Assembly (NCBI RefSeq): GCF_000935025.1
Contig: NZ_CP010836.1
Span: 4,883,001 to 4,947,000 of the forward strand
Length of the DNA: 64,000 nucleotides
Origin: Sphingomonas hengshuiensis
Lineage (GTDB): Bacteria > Pseudomonadota > Alphaproteobacteria > Sphingomonadales > Sphingomonadaceae
Direction of reading: 5' to 3'
Shown: one piece after another, positions 17,170 to 26,460 of the stretch
Position numbering within the stretch: position 1 is the first letter of the stretch
Layout of the letters: every line of letters begins with the position of its first letter
The notes under the pieces: model-generated
Databases searched by the model: none
Seen by the model: only the letters and a program-made list of their open reading frames with translations
What the model was told of the DNA's origin: nothing
Position numbers and translations under genes: made by a program

Positions 17170-18690
17170 TCAGGACTTTGCCGGCGCCTTCGGAGGCGAG
17201 TCCAGCAGCCGCACTGCGCCCTCGACATCGCCTGCGTCGATCCGCGCCAGCAGGGCGCGGGCCTGTTTCGCGCGGCCTGCGGCATGGGGTTGCCAGGCGA
17301 GCGGGGCCAGCAGCGTGCGCGCCCGGGCCGCATCGCCGGTGCGCAGCAGCATCGTCGCGGTGGCATAGCGCAGCCCCGAATCCTGCGGTGCGAGCAGGAA
17401 CGCGCTGTACAGCCCGTCGCGCGCGTCCTTGCCCGGCGGCTGGTGCGCGGCGGCGAAGCTGGCGAAATAGAGGATCAGCGGTTCGGGGTCCTGCGGGTCG
17501 AGATTGTTGGCGACGAGGATCGACCGGCGGATCGCGTTCCAGGTCTCGGGGCGCTCGTCCTTGGCGCGCTGCGCCGTGGCCATCTGTGCCTTGGCCTTAT
17601 AGACATGGCCGTCGATCGATTTGGGATCGGCGGCGATTGCGCGATCGGCGGCGGCCTCCGCAGCGGCGAAATCGTCCGCGTCGAACGCGGCCTCGGCGAG
17701 CGCGATCTGTGCGCCGGGATCCTTGGGGAAGGGTGCGGCGGCCTTTCGCGCGGCGGCGTACACATCGGGCGCGGTGCGGGCGCTGACGCCGTTCTTCGAC
17801 TGGATGCGGACGTCCATCGTCGCCGCCTCGCCGGGGGTGAGCGCGCGGACGGCGACGGCGGGGTTCCCGATCGCCTGCGGATTGATCCGCAGACCCTGGA
17901 GGCGCGACACCTTGTAGCGTTCGAGTTCGCTGCCCAGCTTGCCCAGGTCGCCGAACGCGGCGGCGGCCTCGGCGGGCGACTTGCCGCGGTTGAGCGCGAG
18001 CAGATAGGCGCCGAACTGGTCCTGCCGCGCCTTGCCGAAGGTGATGTAATGGGTGAGCAGCCAGCCCTGGCCGTAGAGCGCCTGATTCTGCATTGCGTCG
18101 AACTCGCTCGGGTCGTCGAGCAGCAGCGAGCGCACCGGCAGCGGATTGGCGCCCATGATCGAATGCGCCCGATATTGCGGCATATTGCCGATCAGGACTG
18201 AGCCGTCCTTGCCGAAGCTGGTCGCCGCCATCGCTTCGGCGAACCCCTCGATATACCAGGCGGGATAGACGGCGTTGGGCGCCATCGAGAACATCAGGTG
18301 ATGCGCATATTCGTGGAGCAGGATCGCCTGCGCGTCCAGATCGTCGGCATTGGCGGCACCGGCATGGCGCGGCACGAAGGCGAGCGATCCGCCGGCCCGC
18401 GCGCGATAGAAGCCGGCGACGCCGCCACGCCCTAACAGTGCCTGCACCGCCTCGGTATCGTCGACCACGAACACGGTGACGCGGTTCGCCTTCCCCACCG
18501 GCTTGTCGGGATCGCCGCGCAAAAGCCGGATCGCCTTGTCGAATCGCTCCAGTTCGGTCGCGAACCGCGTCAGCCGATCGACCGGCTGTTCCGAATAGAC
18601 CCGGAAATGCGCGCTGCTGGCTTCATGCCATTCGGCGGCGGCGGGCGTGGGGAGGGCGAGCAGCGCAAGCGCGCAAAGTCGGCGAATCAT
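17170..18690 (-). CDS. Exported HExxH metallopeptidase-like protein with TPR-like region, copy 2
   Basis: A protein of 506 residues, colinear with the preceding entry along its whole length: signal peptide, WHEASSAHFRVYSEQ, HEYAHHLMFSMAPN, YPAWYIEGFAEAMAA, GEAATMDVRIQSKNGV, TPR-like repeats. The shared zinc motif and EGFAE ligand are intact, so both copies look active. The two genes are 72 bases apart in tandem and probably arose by duplication; they may be co-transcribed. Position of the zinc domain after the signal peptide implies action in the periplasm or outside. Confidence 0.7.
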   Translation of the reverse strand: MIRRLCALALLALPTPAAAEWHEASSAHFRVYSEQPVDRLTRFATELERFDKAIRLLRGDPDKPVGKANRVTVFVVDDTEAVQALLGRGGVAGFYRARAGGSLAFVPRHAGAANADDLDAQAILLHEYAHHLMFSMAPNAVYPAWYIEGFAEAMAATSFGKDGSVLIGNMPQYRAHSIMGANPLPVRSLLLDDPSEFDAMQNQALYGQGWLLTHYITFGKARQDQFGAYLLALNRGKSPAEAAAAFGDLGKLGSELERYKVSRLQGLRINPQAIGNPAVAVRALTPGEAATMDVRIQSKNGVSARTAPDVYAAARKAAAPFPKDPGAQIALAEAAFDADDFAAAEAAADRAIAADPKSIDGHVYKAKAQMATAQRAKDERPETWNAIRRSILVANNLDPQDPEPLILYFASFAAAHQPPGKDARDGLYSAFLLAPQDSGLRYATATMLLRTGDAARARTLLAPLAWQPHAAGRAKQARALLARIDAGDVEGAVRLLDSPPKAPAKS

Positions 18691-18731
18691 GGCGAAAACC
18701 CCCCTGAGTTTCGCGATGCTAACCCGCTATC

Positions 18732-20897
18732 CTACAGGAAACTATAGGGATCGACGTCCACGGCGACGCGCACCTTCGCCCCCCATTCCAGCCCGCCCAG
18801 CCACTCGCGGATCACGTCCTGCACGTCGAACGCGCGGCGGGCATGGACCAGCAGGCGGTAGCGGTGGCGCCCCCGCAGCATCGCCAGCGGGGCGGGGGCG
18901 GGGCCATAGACGTGCATCGCCTCGGTCTGCGGCGCGGTGCGGCCGATCATCCGCGCGGTTTCCTCGGCGGCGGCGCGGTCCTCGCTCGACACGATGATCG
19001 CGGCGTATCGGCCAAAGGGCGGCGCCTCGGCATCGCGCCGCGCCTCGGTCTCCGCCGCGTAAAAGCTGTCGGCGTCGCCGCTGACCAGCGCCTGCATCAC
19101 CGGCGCGTCGGGGGCGTGGGTCTGGATGAAGACCTTGCCCGGCTTTTCGCCGCGCCCGGCGCGCCCCGACACCTGCATGATCTGTTGGAAGGTGCGTTCG
19201 GAGGCGCGCAGGTCGCCGCCGTCGAGCCCGAGATCGGCATCCACCACCCCGACCAATGTGAGGTTGGGGAAATGATAGCCCTTGGTGACGAGCTGGGTGC
19301 CGACGACGATGTCGATCTCGCCCTGCTCCATCCGGTGCACGAATTCGGCGGCCTTGGCGGGGGACCAGAGCGTGTCCGACGTGACGATCGCGGTGCGCGC
19401 ATCGGGCCACAAAGCCGCGACTTCGTCGGCGATGCGCTCGACGCCGGGGCCGCACGCGACCAGGCTGTCGGGCTCCTCGCATTCGGGGCAGATTTCGGGG
19501 GTGGGGACGGTGTGGCCGCAATGGTGGCACGACAGCCGGCGGATCAGCCGGTGCTCGACCATCCACGCGGTGCAATTGGGGCATTGGAAGCGATGCCCGC
19601 AATGGCGGCACAGGGTCAGTGGGGCATAGCCGCGCCGGTTGAGAAACAAGAGCGACTGCTCGCCGCGCGCCAGCGTCGCGTCGATCGCGAGGACGAGCGG
19701 CGGCGCGAGCCAGCGCCCGCGCTCGGGCGGCGTCGCGATCAGGTCGATGGGCTCGATCTCGGGCAGTTCGGCGCGGCCATAGCGACCGGGCAGCTTGAGC
19801 TCGGCATAGCGGCCCAGTTCGACCTGGTAGCGCGTCTCGATCGCCGGGGTTGCGGAGGCGAGCACCACCGCCGCCGACTCGAACTTGCCGCGCATCACCG
19901 CGACGTCGCGCGCGTGGTAATGGACGCCCTCTTCCTGCTTGAAGCTCGATTCATGCGCCTCGTCGACGACGATCAGCCCGAGATCGGCATAGGGCAGGAA
20001 CAGCGCCGACCGCGCGCCGACCGTCACCAGCGCCTCCCCCCGCGCGATCGCCCGCCAGGCGCGGCGGCGCTGCGAGGTGCGCAGCCCCGAATGCCACGCC
20101 ACCGGATCGCAGCCGAACCGCGCGGCAAACCGCTTGAGGAACGGTTCGGTCAGCGCGATTTCGGGGAGCAGCACCAAAGTCTGCCGCCCCGCCGCGATCG
20201 CCGCTGCGACGGCTTCGAAATAGGCTTCGGTCTTGCCCGATCCGGTGACGCCGTCGAGCAGGAAGGGCTGGAAGCGCCGCGCCTCGACCGCCGCGCGGAG
20301 GGTTTCGGCGACCGCCGCCTGTTCGGGGTTGAGCGCGGGCGGGCCGAAGGCAGGGTCGGGGCGTGGATAGGGGCTGTCGGTATCGACCGTCACGCCCTCG
20401 ATCGCGCCGACCTTGCACAAGCCCCGGATCACCGCGTCGGATACATCGGCGATCGTCGCCAGTTCACGCACCAGCCCCTGCCGCTCGCCGATCCGCTCGA
20501 GCGCCTGTTCGCGCTGCGGCGTCATGCGGTCGGGGACGAGGCCCGTCGCGCGATACTCGACCACCGTCGGCGAAGCCTCAAACGCCGCGGTCGAGCGCAC
20601 CGCCATCGCCAGCACCGAGGACAAGGGCGCGAGATAATAATCGGCGGTCCATTCGATCAGCCGGCGCAGCGGCGCGCGGATCGGCGGGGCGTCGGCGACC
20701 GCGATCAGGTTTCGCAGCCGGTTGTCGCCAATCTCCTCGGTGGGCAGCCGTTCGGGCTCCCACACCACCCCGGCATATTGGCGGGGCCCTATGGGGACGA
20801 CGACGATCGCCCCGGGCTCGACCGTCATTCCCTGCGGCACCCGATAATCGAGCGGCCCCAGCGCGGGATGGAGGACGAGGATGCGGGCGCGCGACAT
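18732..20897 (-). CDS. priA: Primosomal replication protein N', helicase PriA
   Basis: The replication-restart helicase, which recognises stalled forks and reloads DnaB. It has 721 residues, normal for alphaproteobacteria. An N-terminal 3'-DNA-binding domain (HPALGPLDYRVPQG) is followed by Walker A GVTGSGKTEAY, Walker B VVDEAHESS, then the zinc-binding cysteines (CRHCGH, CPNC, CHHCGH, CPEC), and the C-terminal helicase motifs GTQLVTKGYHFPN and QVSGRAGRG. It reads divergently from the small secreted protein gene at 20967. Confidence 0.97.
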   Translation of the reverse strand: MSRARILVLHPALGPLDYRVPQGMTVEPGAIVVVPIGPRQYAGVVWEPERLPTEEIGDNRLRNLIAVADAPPIRAPLRRLIEWTADYYLAPLSSVLAMAVRSTAAFEASPTVVEYRATGLVPDRMTPQREQALERIGERQGLVRELATIADVSDAVIRGLCKVGAIEGVTVDTDSPYPRPDPAFGPPALNPEQAAVAETLRAAVEARRFQPFLLDGVTGSGKTEAYFEAVAAAIAAGRQTLVLLPEIALTEPFLKRFAARFGCDPVAWHSGLRTSQRRRAWRAIARGEALVTVGARSALFLPYADLGLIVVDEAHESSFKQEEGVHYHARDVAVMRGKFESAAVVLASATPAIETRYQVELGRYAELKLPGRYGRAELPEIEPIDLIATPPERGRWLAPPLVLAIDATLARGEQSLLFLNRRGYAPLTLCRHCGHRFQCPNCTAWMVEHRLIRRLSCHHCGHTVPTPEICPECEEPDSLVACGPGVERIADEVAALWPDARTAIVTSDTLWSPAKAAEFVHRMEQGEIDIVVGTQLVTKGYHFPNLTLVGVVDADLGLDGGDLRASERTFQQIMQVSGRAGRGEKPGKVFIQTHAPDAPVMQALVSGDADSFYAAETEARRDAEAPPFGRYAAIIVSSEDRAAAEETARMIGRTAPQTEAMHVYGPAPAPLAMLRGRHRYRLLVHARRAFDVQDVIREWLGGLEWGAKVRVAVDVDPYSFL

Positions 20898-20966
20898 GGT
20901 CGCCCCTCATATGGGGATTTTGCGCGCGACGGGAATCCCGTATTCGCGGGCCGAGGAGATTGCCCG

Positions 20967-21494
20967 ATGTTGCTGCTCGCCTTGTTGCTCGGCCAGGCCG
21001 TGCCCGCACCCGCCCCCCAACCAGCCCCGACGCCCGCGCCCTGCACGGCGATGGCGGGGCTGCCCGCGGCGCTGGCGGCATGGACGCTGCCGGGGCAGGG
21101 CAGTCCGGGCGACCTGACCCGGCCCGTGGTGTTGCGAAGCCTCACCCCCGAGGGTCAGGCGAAGCTGGACGCCCGCCCGCCGGTGAAGACCGTCGCCGAT
21201 GCGCTGGCGCTGCTGAACGCGACGCCCGAGCCGGCGCAGAGCGGTGGTGTCGCCCGTATCGGTTTTCGCATCGATCGGGCCGGCACCTATGGTATCGCGC
21301 TCGACCAGCCCGGCTGGATCGAGGTCGCTCCGAAGGACGGCTCGGCGCTGACATCGGTTGCCCACGGCCATGGCCCGGAATGCTCGACGATCCGCAAGAT
21401 CGTGCGGTTCGATCTCCAGCCGGGGCTGTATGTGCTCCGCCTCAGCAAGCTCACCAAGCCACAGGCCAAGGTGATGCTCGTCGCCGGGGAATAG
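20967..21494 (+). CDS. Small secreted protein of unknown function, paralogue A
   Basis: A protein of 175 residues with a short hydrophobic signal segment (MLLLALLLGQAVPAPAP) and a Pro/Ala spacer. The body ends in GPECSTIRKIVRFDLQPGLY and LRLSKLTKPQAKVML. The same pattern (RIGFRIDRAGTYGIALDQPGWIEVAP, then CSTI.KIVRF.L.PG.Y) occurs in the gene at 22286, so the two are paralogues. The fold is probably beta-rich. A GAGGAGAT ribosome binding site lies just upstream. Family not recognised. Confidence 0.7.
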   Translation: MLLLALLLGQAVPAPAPQPAPTPAPCTAMAGLPAALAAWTLPGQGSPGDLTRPVVLRSLTPEGQAKLDARPPVKTVADALALLNATPEPAQSGGVARIGFRIDRAGTYGIALDQPGWIEVAPKDGSALTSVAHGHGPECSTIRKIVRFDLQPGLYVLRLSKLTKPQAKVMLVAGE

Positions 21495-21497
21495 CCG

Positions 21498-22160
21498 CTA
21501 CAGCGCCAGCGTCAGCGCGAAGGTGGCGGCGTGCTCCATCAGGTCGCGTTCGCCGCCGCGCCCGAAGCGGTATTGGTTGAGATAGCCGACATCGCCGCGC
21601 AGGTTCGAGGAGAGCGGCAACGACACCAGGATCGTGTGCCGCAGCCGTTCGACGCCGCGATCCTGACCCCAGTCGGTCGCATTGAAATTGACGAACGACT
21701 CGGCGGTGGCGAGGAGGAACGGCGCGTTCTTCGCCCGGCCCAGCGGCAGCGTGTAGCGGAGTTGCGGGCGGATTCGCACGCCCATCTCGCGCCCGCGCTG
21801 GTGGAAGCGCTCTTCCAGCCGGAACCTGATGCCGAAGCCATGGCCGACGGTCATCGTCACCTGCTGGCGCAATCGCTCCTCGTTCGGCTTGGTGCGGCCC
21901 TGCTCGTAATCCTCGACATGGCGATAGCCGAGCGCGAGTTCGAAACGATCGCCAGCCTTATGGGTCAGAAGCCCGCCAATCTCGTTATGCGCAAACCCTC
22001 CGGCATTGTCGCTGAACCGGCCGATCGCCTCGACGATGACCTGCGTGTCCTCCGCCACAGGCACCGATCCATTGGCCTGAAACCAGAGCTGCGAATCCTC
22101 GCGCTGCGCCAGCGCCGGTGCAGGAGCGAGCAACAATCCAGCAAGAAAGACACGGCGCAT
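21498..22160 (-). CDS. DUF2490 family outer-membrane-like protein
   Basis: A protein of 220 residues with a signal peptide (ends ALAQ). It has the DUF2490 pattern: SQLWFQANGSVPVAEDTQV near the start, alternating hydrophobic beta strands, the YRHVED block and RLRHTILVSLPL near the end, closing on a Leu-rich strand. The family is predicted to form an outer-membrane beta barrel; its function is not known. Its stop lies only 3 bases from the stop of the convergent paralogue A, and it is divergent from paralogue B. Confidence 0.8.
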   Translation of the reverse strand: MRRVFLAGLLLAPAPALAQREDSQLWFQANGSVPVAEDTQVIVEAIGRFSDNAGGFAHNEIGGLLTHKAGDRFELALGYRHVEDYEQGRTKPNEERLRQQVTMTVGHGFGIRFRLEERFHQRGREMGVRIRPQLRYTLPLGRAKNAPFLLATAESFVNFNATDWGQDRGVERLRHTILVSLPLSSNLRGDVGYLNQYRFGRGGERDLMEHAATFALTLAL

Positions 22161-22285
22161 CGGCGGCGCTCTACGGTTCTGTCACGGAAATGCAACAACA
22201 TCCCGCGCGGCGCGGTTGCCACCTCGGCTGTGGGTGGCATAGCATGAGCGCGCCGGGGAGGGCCGGCATTCCGGGGGGAACCGTC

Positions 22286-22687
22286 ATGCTGTCGATCGCG
22301 CTCGCATTCACGCTTGCAGCCGCCGCGCCACCGCCCTGTACGACGCGCGATGCCGCGCTGCCCCGCGCACTGGCGGGATGGACGCGCGCCGGGCGCGGGC
22401 TCGACACCGGGCACACGGTGACGCTTCCGGTCCGGCGCGGCGCGGCGACCACCATTGTCCGCATCCGCAAGGCCGGGCTGTTCGGCATCGCCGCCGACCG
22501 CGACGGATGGATCGACATCGCCCCGGCGCGGGGCAAGCCGCTGTCGCTCGATTCCGAACCGCGCGTCCCCGCCTGCTCGACAATCAAAAAGATCGTGCGG
22601 TTTCGCTTGCGGCCCGGCAGCTATCGCGTATCGGTCGCGAAGCTCAAGGCGGATCGAGTGCGGCTGATGCTCGTCCGCTACGGATAA
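22286..22687 (+). CDS. Small secreted protein of unknown function, paralogue B
   Basis: A protein of 133 residues starting with a signal peptide ([17 protein letters not shown]) preceded by GGGGGGAA. The mature part shares with the protein at 20967 the segments [20 protein letters not shown] and [17 protein letters not shown], as well as [14 protein letters not shown]. It lies 14 bases before fsa and may share its transcript. An upstream ATG at 22244 in frame would spoil the signal peptide. Function unknown. Confidence 0.65.
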   Translation: MLSIALAFTLAAAAPPPCTTRDAALPRALAGWTRAGRGLDTGHTVTLPVRRGAATTIVRIRKAGLFGIAADRDGWIDIAPARGKPLSLDSEPRVPACSTIKKIVRFRLRPGSYRVSVAKLKADRVRLMLVRYG

Positions 22688-22701
22688 CGCAGGAACGCAT
22701 C

Positions 22702-23355
22702 ATGAAATTCTTCGCCGACACCGCCGACATTGCCGACATCCGCGATCTGGCCGAGGGTGGCCTGCTGGACGGCGTGACCACCAATCCCTCGCTGATCCAC
22801 AAGGCGGGGCGCAACTTCCTGGAAGTCGTCGCCGAGATTTGCGAGATCGTCGACGGTCCCGTCTCCGCCGAAGTCGTCGCGCTCGACTATGCGACGATGA
22901 TGCGCGAGGCCGAGGTGATTCGGAAGATCGCCGACAACATCGCAGTTAAGGTGCCGCTGACCCTCGACGGGCTCAAGACGTGCAAGGCGCTGAGCGACGA
23001 CGGCACGATGGTCAATGTCACGCTCTGCTTCTCCGCGAACCAGGCGCTGCTCGCGGCAAAGGCGGGGGCGACCTTCGTCTCGCCCTTCGTCGGGCGGCAC
23101 GACGACAATGGCTTTGACGGGATGGACCTGATCGAGGACATCCGCACCATATATGACAATTACGACTTCGGCACCGAGATCCTGGTCGCCAGCGTCCGCC
23201 ACCCGATCCACGTGCTCCAGGCCGCCAAGATCGGCGCCGACGTGATGACCGCGCCGCCCGCGGTGATCCGCCAGCTCGTCAAGCATCCGCTGACCGACAA
23301 GGGCATCGAAGGCTTCCTCGCCGACTGGGCGAAGACCGGCCAGTCGATCTGCTGA
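22702..23355 (+). CDS. fsa: Fructose-6-phosphate aldolase / transaldolase-like protein
   Basis: A class I aldolase of 217 residues from the short transaldolase subfamily (FSA/TalC). Sequence marks are [13 protein letters not shown] at the start, the phosphate-binding TTNPSLI, the Schiff-base Lys in IAVKVPLT (about residue 85), and FVGRHDDNG. Depending on a few active-site residues such enzymes act as transaldolase or as fructose-6-phosphate aldolase; the distinction was not made here. It would act in the pentose-phosphate pathway. A terminator-like hairpin follows. Confidence 0.92.
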   Translation: MKFFADTADIADIRDLAEGGLLDGVTTNPSLIHKAGRNFLEVVAEICEIVDGPVSAEVVALDYATMMREAEVIRKIADNIAVKVPLTLDGLKTCKALSDDGTMVNVTLCFSANQALLAAKAGATFVSPFVGRHDDNGFDGMDLIEDIRTIYDNYDFGTEILVASVRHPIHVLQAAKIGADVMTAPPAVIRQLVKHPLTDKGIEGFLADWAKTGQSIC

Positions 23356-23382
23356 GCGGATCGGGCTGTTGGAATGCAAAGG

Positions 23383-23410
23383 GCCGGGGCGGATGCTCCG
23401 GCGCTTTTAT
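23383..23410 (+). terminator. Probable terminator of fsa
   Basis: GCCGG at 23383-23387 pairs with CCGGC at 23398-23402, and CGCTTTTATTTT follows. It lies 28 bases after the fsa stop. Confidence 0.6.
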
Positions 23411-23442
23411 TTTGGGCCAGAGCCTGATGACGACGAATAGGC

Positions 23443-23509
23443 CCGTTCGTGCTGAGCCTGTCGAAGCACGGTGAGTCTCACTGCCCTTCGACAAGCTCAG
23501 GGCGAACGG
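23443..23509. repeat. Palindromic repeat of the GCTGAGCCTGTCGAAG type
   Basis: The left arm at 23443-23469 and the right arm at 23483-23509 (GCCCTTCGACAAGCTCAGGG) form an imperfect inverted repeat with a short loop. This motif is widespread between genes in sphingomonads. It sits between two convergent genes (fsa and hemW). Confidence 0.8.
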
Positions 23510-23527
23510 TGGGTGGTACCCACGACT

Positions 23528-24673
23528 CTATGGCGTGACGAGTTCGCGCAGGATCGCCTCGAGCACCGGCATCCCCGCAGTGCGCACCCGCAGCCGGGTG
23601 GCGTCGCGGGCGACCAGGCCCTGCGTCTCCAGCATCGCGAGCGCGCGCAGGTCGAGCGGGGCGCTGCCGCCCGAGATCGCCGCGACTCGCGCCAGATCGA
23701 TCCCCTCGCGCAGCCGCAGACCCATCAACAGCGCCTCGACGCCGCGCTCGCGGGGTGCCAGCGGCGTCTCTTCCTGCGCGCCGTGCCCGTTGCGCGCCAC
23801 CGCCGCCATCCAGTTCTCGGGCTTTTTGTGGCGCAGCGTCGCCAGCCCGCCGCGCCGACCATGCGCGCCGGGACCAACGCCCGCATAGTCGCGATAGCGC
23901 CAATAGGTCAGGTTGTGGCGGCTCTCCGCCCCGGCGCGCGCGTGGTTCGAAATCTCATAGGCGGGCAGCCCCGCCGCCGCGCTGATCGCGCGCGTCGCCT
24001 CGAACAGATCGGCGCCCGCATCGGGATCATAGGCGGCCAGCTCGCCCTTTTCGAACAGCGTCGCGAACCGCGTGCCCGCTTCGATCGTAAGCTGGTAGAG
24101 CGACAGATGCTCGGTGCCATAGCCGATCGCGCGGCGCAGTTCGGCTTCCCAGTCGGTCAGGCTCTGGTCGGGCCGGGCATAGATCAGGTCGAAGCTCACC
24201 CGCGCAAACGCCCGCTGCGCGGTGGCGAGCGCCGCGAGCCCCTCGTCGACGCCATGCGCGCGGCCCAGGAAGCGCAGCGCATCGTCGTCGAGCGCCTGGA
24301 GCCCCAGCGAGACGCGGTTCACCCCCGCCGACGCCAGATCGGCGAACCGCGCCGCCTCGACCGAGGAGGGGTTGGCCTCCAGCGTGATCTCGACATCCTC
24401 GTCGAACGCCCAGTGCCGCCCCGCCGCCTCGATCAGCGCCGCCACCGTCGCGGGCGGCATCAGCGAGGGCGTGCCCCCACCGAAAAAGATCGACCCCAGC
24501 CGCCGCCCCGGCAACGCCGCCGCCTCATAGGCCAGATCGGCGAGCAGCGCGGCGCGCCACGCATCCTGGTCTACCGCCTCGCGAACATGGCTGTTGAAGT
24601 CGCAATAGGGGCATTTGGATACGCAGAACGGCCAATGGATGTAGAGCGCGAAGGATTCGGGTGTGTCTGTCAT
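23528..24673 (-). CDS. hemW: Radical SAM haem chaperone HemW
   Basis: A protein of 381 residues of the HemN-like/HemW family, which binds haem and is often misnamed coproporphyrinogen III oxidase. The radical SAM motif is CVSKCPYCDF (Cys near residues 18, 22 and 25), followed by FFGGGTPSLM and the ITLEANPSS motif. It lacks the extra N-terminal residues of true HemN. The start was set at MTDTPESFALYIHWPFC, the family's usual beginning. About 140 bases of upstream sequence separate it from IS debris. Confidence 0.93.
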   Translation of the reverse strand: MTDTPESFALYIHWPFCVSKCPYCDFNSHVREAVDQDAWRAALLADLAYEAAALPGRRLGSIFFGGGTPSLMPPATVAALIEAAGRHWAFDEDVEITLEANPSSVEAARFADLASAGVNRVSLGLQALDDDALRFLGRAHGVDEGLAALATAQRAFARVSFDLIYARPDQSLTDWEAELRRAIGYGTEHLSLYQLTIEAGTRFATLFEKGELAAYDPDAGADLFEATRAISAAAGLPAYEISNHARAGAESRHNLTYWRYRDYAGVGPGAHGRRGGLATLRHKKPENWMAAVARNGHGAQEETPLAPRERGVEALLMGLRLREGIDLARVAAISGGSAPLDLRALAMLETQGLVARDATRLRVRTAGMPVLEAILRELVTP

Positions 24674-24899
24674 GCGAACCGCGCCGGTAGCGCGATTCGC
24701 GCGGGGCGCGTAGCCCTCAAAGCGGAGAGAGTGGAGGGTAAGGGGAATCGTAACGACTTTTAACATATTGAGAATGCAATAAATGCTGGATTGCAGCGAA
24801 AAATGTAGCCCCACACTACCATCCATGGACGAACGGCCAGGCCGGGCGAATGGTCAGGACGATCAAGGAAGCCACGACTAGCACCAAGTCCCACTGATG

Positions 24900-25960
24900 G
24901 TCACCCATGCGCCCATGCTCTCGTGCCGATGGACATGATGCGCCATGGCTGCTCGACGAGACGGTTCCATGCGAAGCAGCAGTGGTCGAGGATGTCGGCA
25001 TAGGACTTGAATATCCGGTTGGAGAGCGAGTTTTCGCGCATGAACTGCCAGATATTCTCAACGGGGCTGAGCTCGGGGCATTTCGACGGCAGCGGCAGCA
25101 AGGTGATGTTGGCCGGGGGGTGAGAGCGCCGGAACCATGCCATTCCGCCTGGTCGAGCAGCAGGATGGCGTGCGCGCCCGGCGCGACGGCGGCGGAGATT
25201 TCGGCCAGATGCAAGTTCATGCCCTGGGTGTTGCATCGTGGCAGTACGAGCGCAGCGCCCTTACCCTCGGCCGGGCAGATCGCTCCGTAGATATAGGCGG
25301 ATGCCGTGCGTTGGTCCTTCGGCGCCGAAGGTCGGGTTCCGCGACGCGCCCAGCGACGGGTGATCCCGTCTTGCGGGGGAATGATCCCCCGGATCATTCC
25401 CTGTTCCGCGCGATCTGGCCGATCCGCGCCTCGTCTTGCCACCAAAGCTCTATCGGTGTGCCGCGCGGGAGCGTTGCCCGGATCGCTGCCACTTGGGCGG
25501 GGAAGTTTTTCAAACGTCGCAATGGCGTCATCCTCCTGCGCATGATGACGCGGGCGTGCCGACAGCTTGCGGTACCCCATGGCGCGCAACTCCCGGCTCA
25601 ATGTCTGCTTGCTGATGCTGATGGCGAACGCGTCCCACACCCACTGCCAGATCGATCAGCCGCCAGCGTACGACACCGTGCGATGCCGGGATCGGGCCAC
25701 TCTCGCGATCTGCACCAAGGCGCGACGTTGCGCGTCGTCGAGCAGTGGCACGCCGCCAGGCGGCACCGCGTCGATCAGCCCGTCAGGCCCGGCGGCGTTG
25801 AACCGCAATACCCGATCGCGACCCGTCTGAAGCCCACCCCGCCGACGCGCGCCGCCTCGCTCCGTGTCCCGCACTCGTAAATCGACGCCAGCGCCCGCAT
25901 CTTGGCCGCTGCGAATCCGATCGAAGCGCCACCGCCGATGCCATCGCCAACCTCCCTCAG
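24900..25960 (-). pseudogene. IS630-family transposase relic with several frameshifts
   Basis: Pieces of one transposase can be read in different minus-strand frames. N-terminal helix-turn-helix pieces are ALASIYECGTRSEAARVGGV and, in another frame, LRFNAAGPDGLIDA. The middle is SISKQTLSRELRAMGYRKLSARPRHH and RRWARRGTRPSAP. The DDE part is LLLDQAEWHGSGAL in one frame and then PSKCPELSPVENIWQFMREN in another, reaching RIMSIGTRAWAHG. At least four frame changes are needed, so no active protein is made. Confidence 0.85.
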
Positions 25961-26460
25961 GCCCGCGATCATTGAATCGGAGGTCTGGCCGTTTGGGAAT
26001 CTGGAGGGTTCTGTGAGGTTGCGCGGCGCTGCACGCCGGGCTTGGCGCGTGCGCGACCTCATTGAAGCCGGATTGAGCGAACCCGCTGACGCGGCCACGC
26101 GCTATGGGATTAGTGTCGCGACGCCGGTTCCTGGCGACTGGCTTCGGGCGACGCGGAGCGCTCGCGTCGGTGGCGGCGACGCCAAACCACCGGTGTTAGC
26201 CGGGGAGATCGATGCACGGATCGGCTTTTTGGGTTGGATTGCGAGATCGACGCCGGCTCGGCGGACATGTCGGCAAGATATTGGACACGGGGCATCATTA
26301 CGTCGGTCGACGCTGATGTCGCGACGCCGTCAGGATCGATGTTCGGATCGAAGCGTGTGCTCACGACGTATCAGGCGGCGGCCGAGGTGGCCGGGTCCGC
26401 CATCGCGGCAGCGTGGCGGTGATGCGTAAAATGCCGCGACAGCAGGGACAGACGGTTGGG
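25961..26460. other. Unassigned IS-flanking DNA
   Basis: This stretch between the IS630 and IS91-like relics has no frame with a recognisable domain. GTCGCGACGCC occurs at about 26114 and again near 26323, suggesting it is itself part of a decayed element. Nothing further can be supported. Confidence 0.4.

Noticed and set aside
18843..21494. Very long open frame on the plus strand over priA
   Set aside because: Only its last 175 codons (from 20967) make a plausible protein; the rest is the antisense shadow of priA and lacks any domain.
24816..25640. Intact 274-residue gene over the IS630 relic
   Set aside because: Transposase motifs jump between frames inside it, so the single frame is not the real protein.
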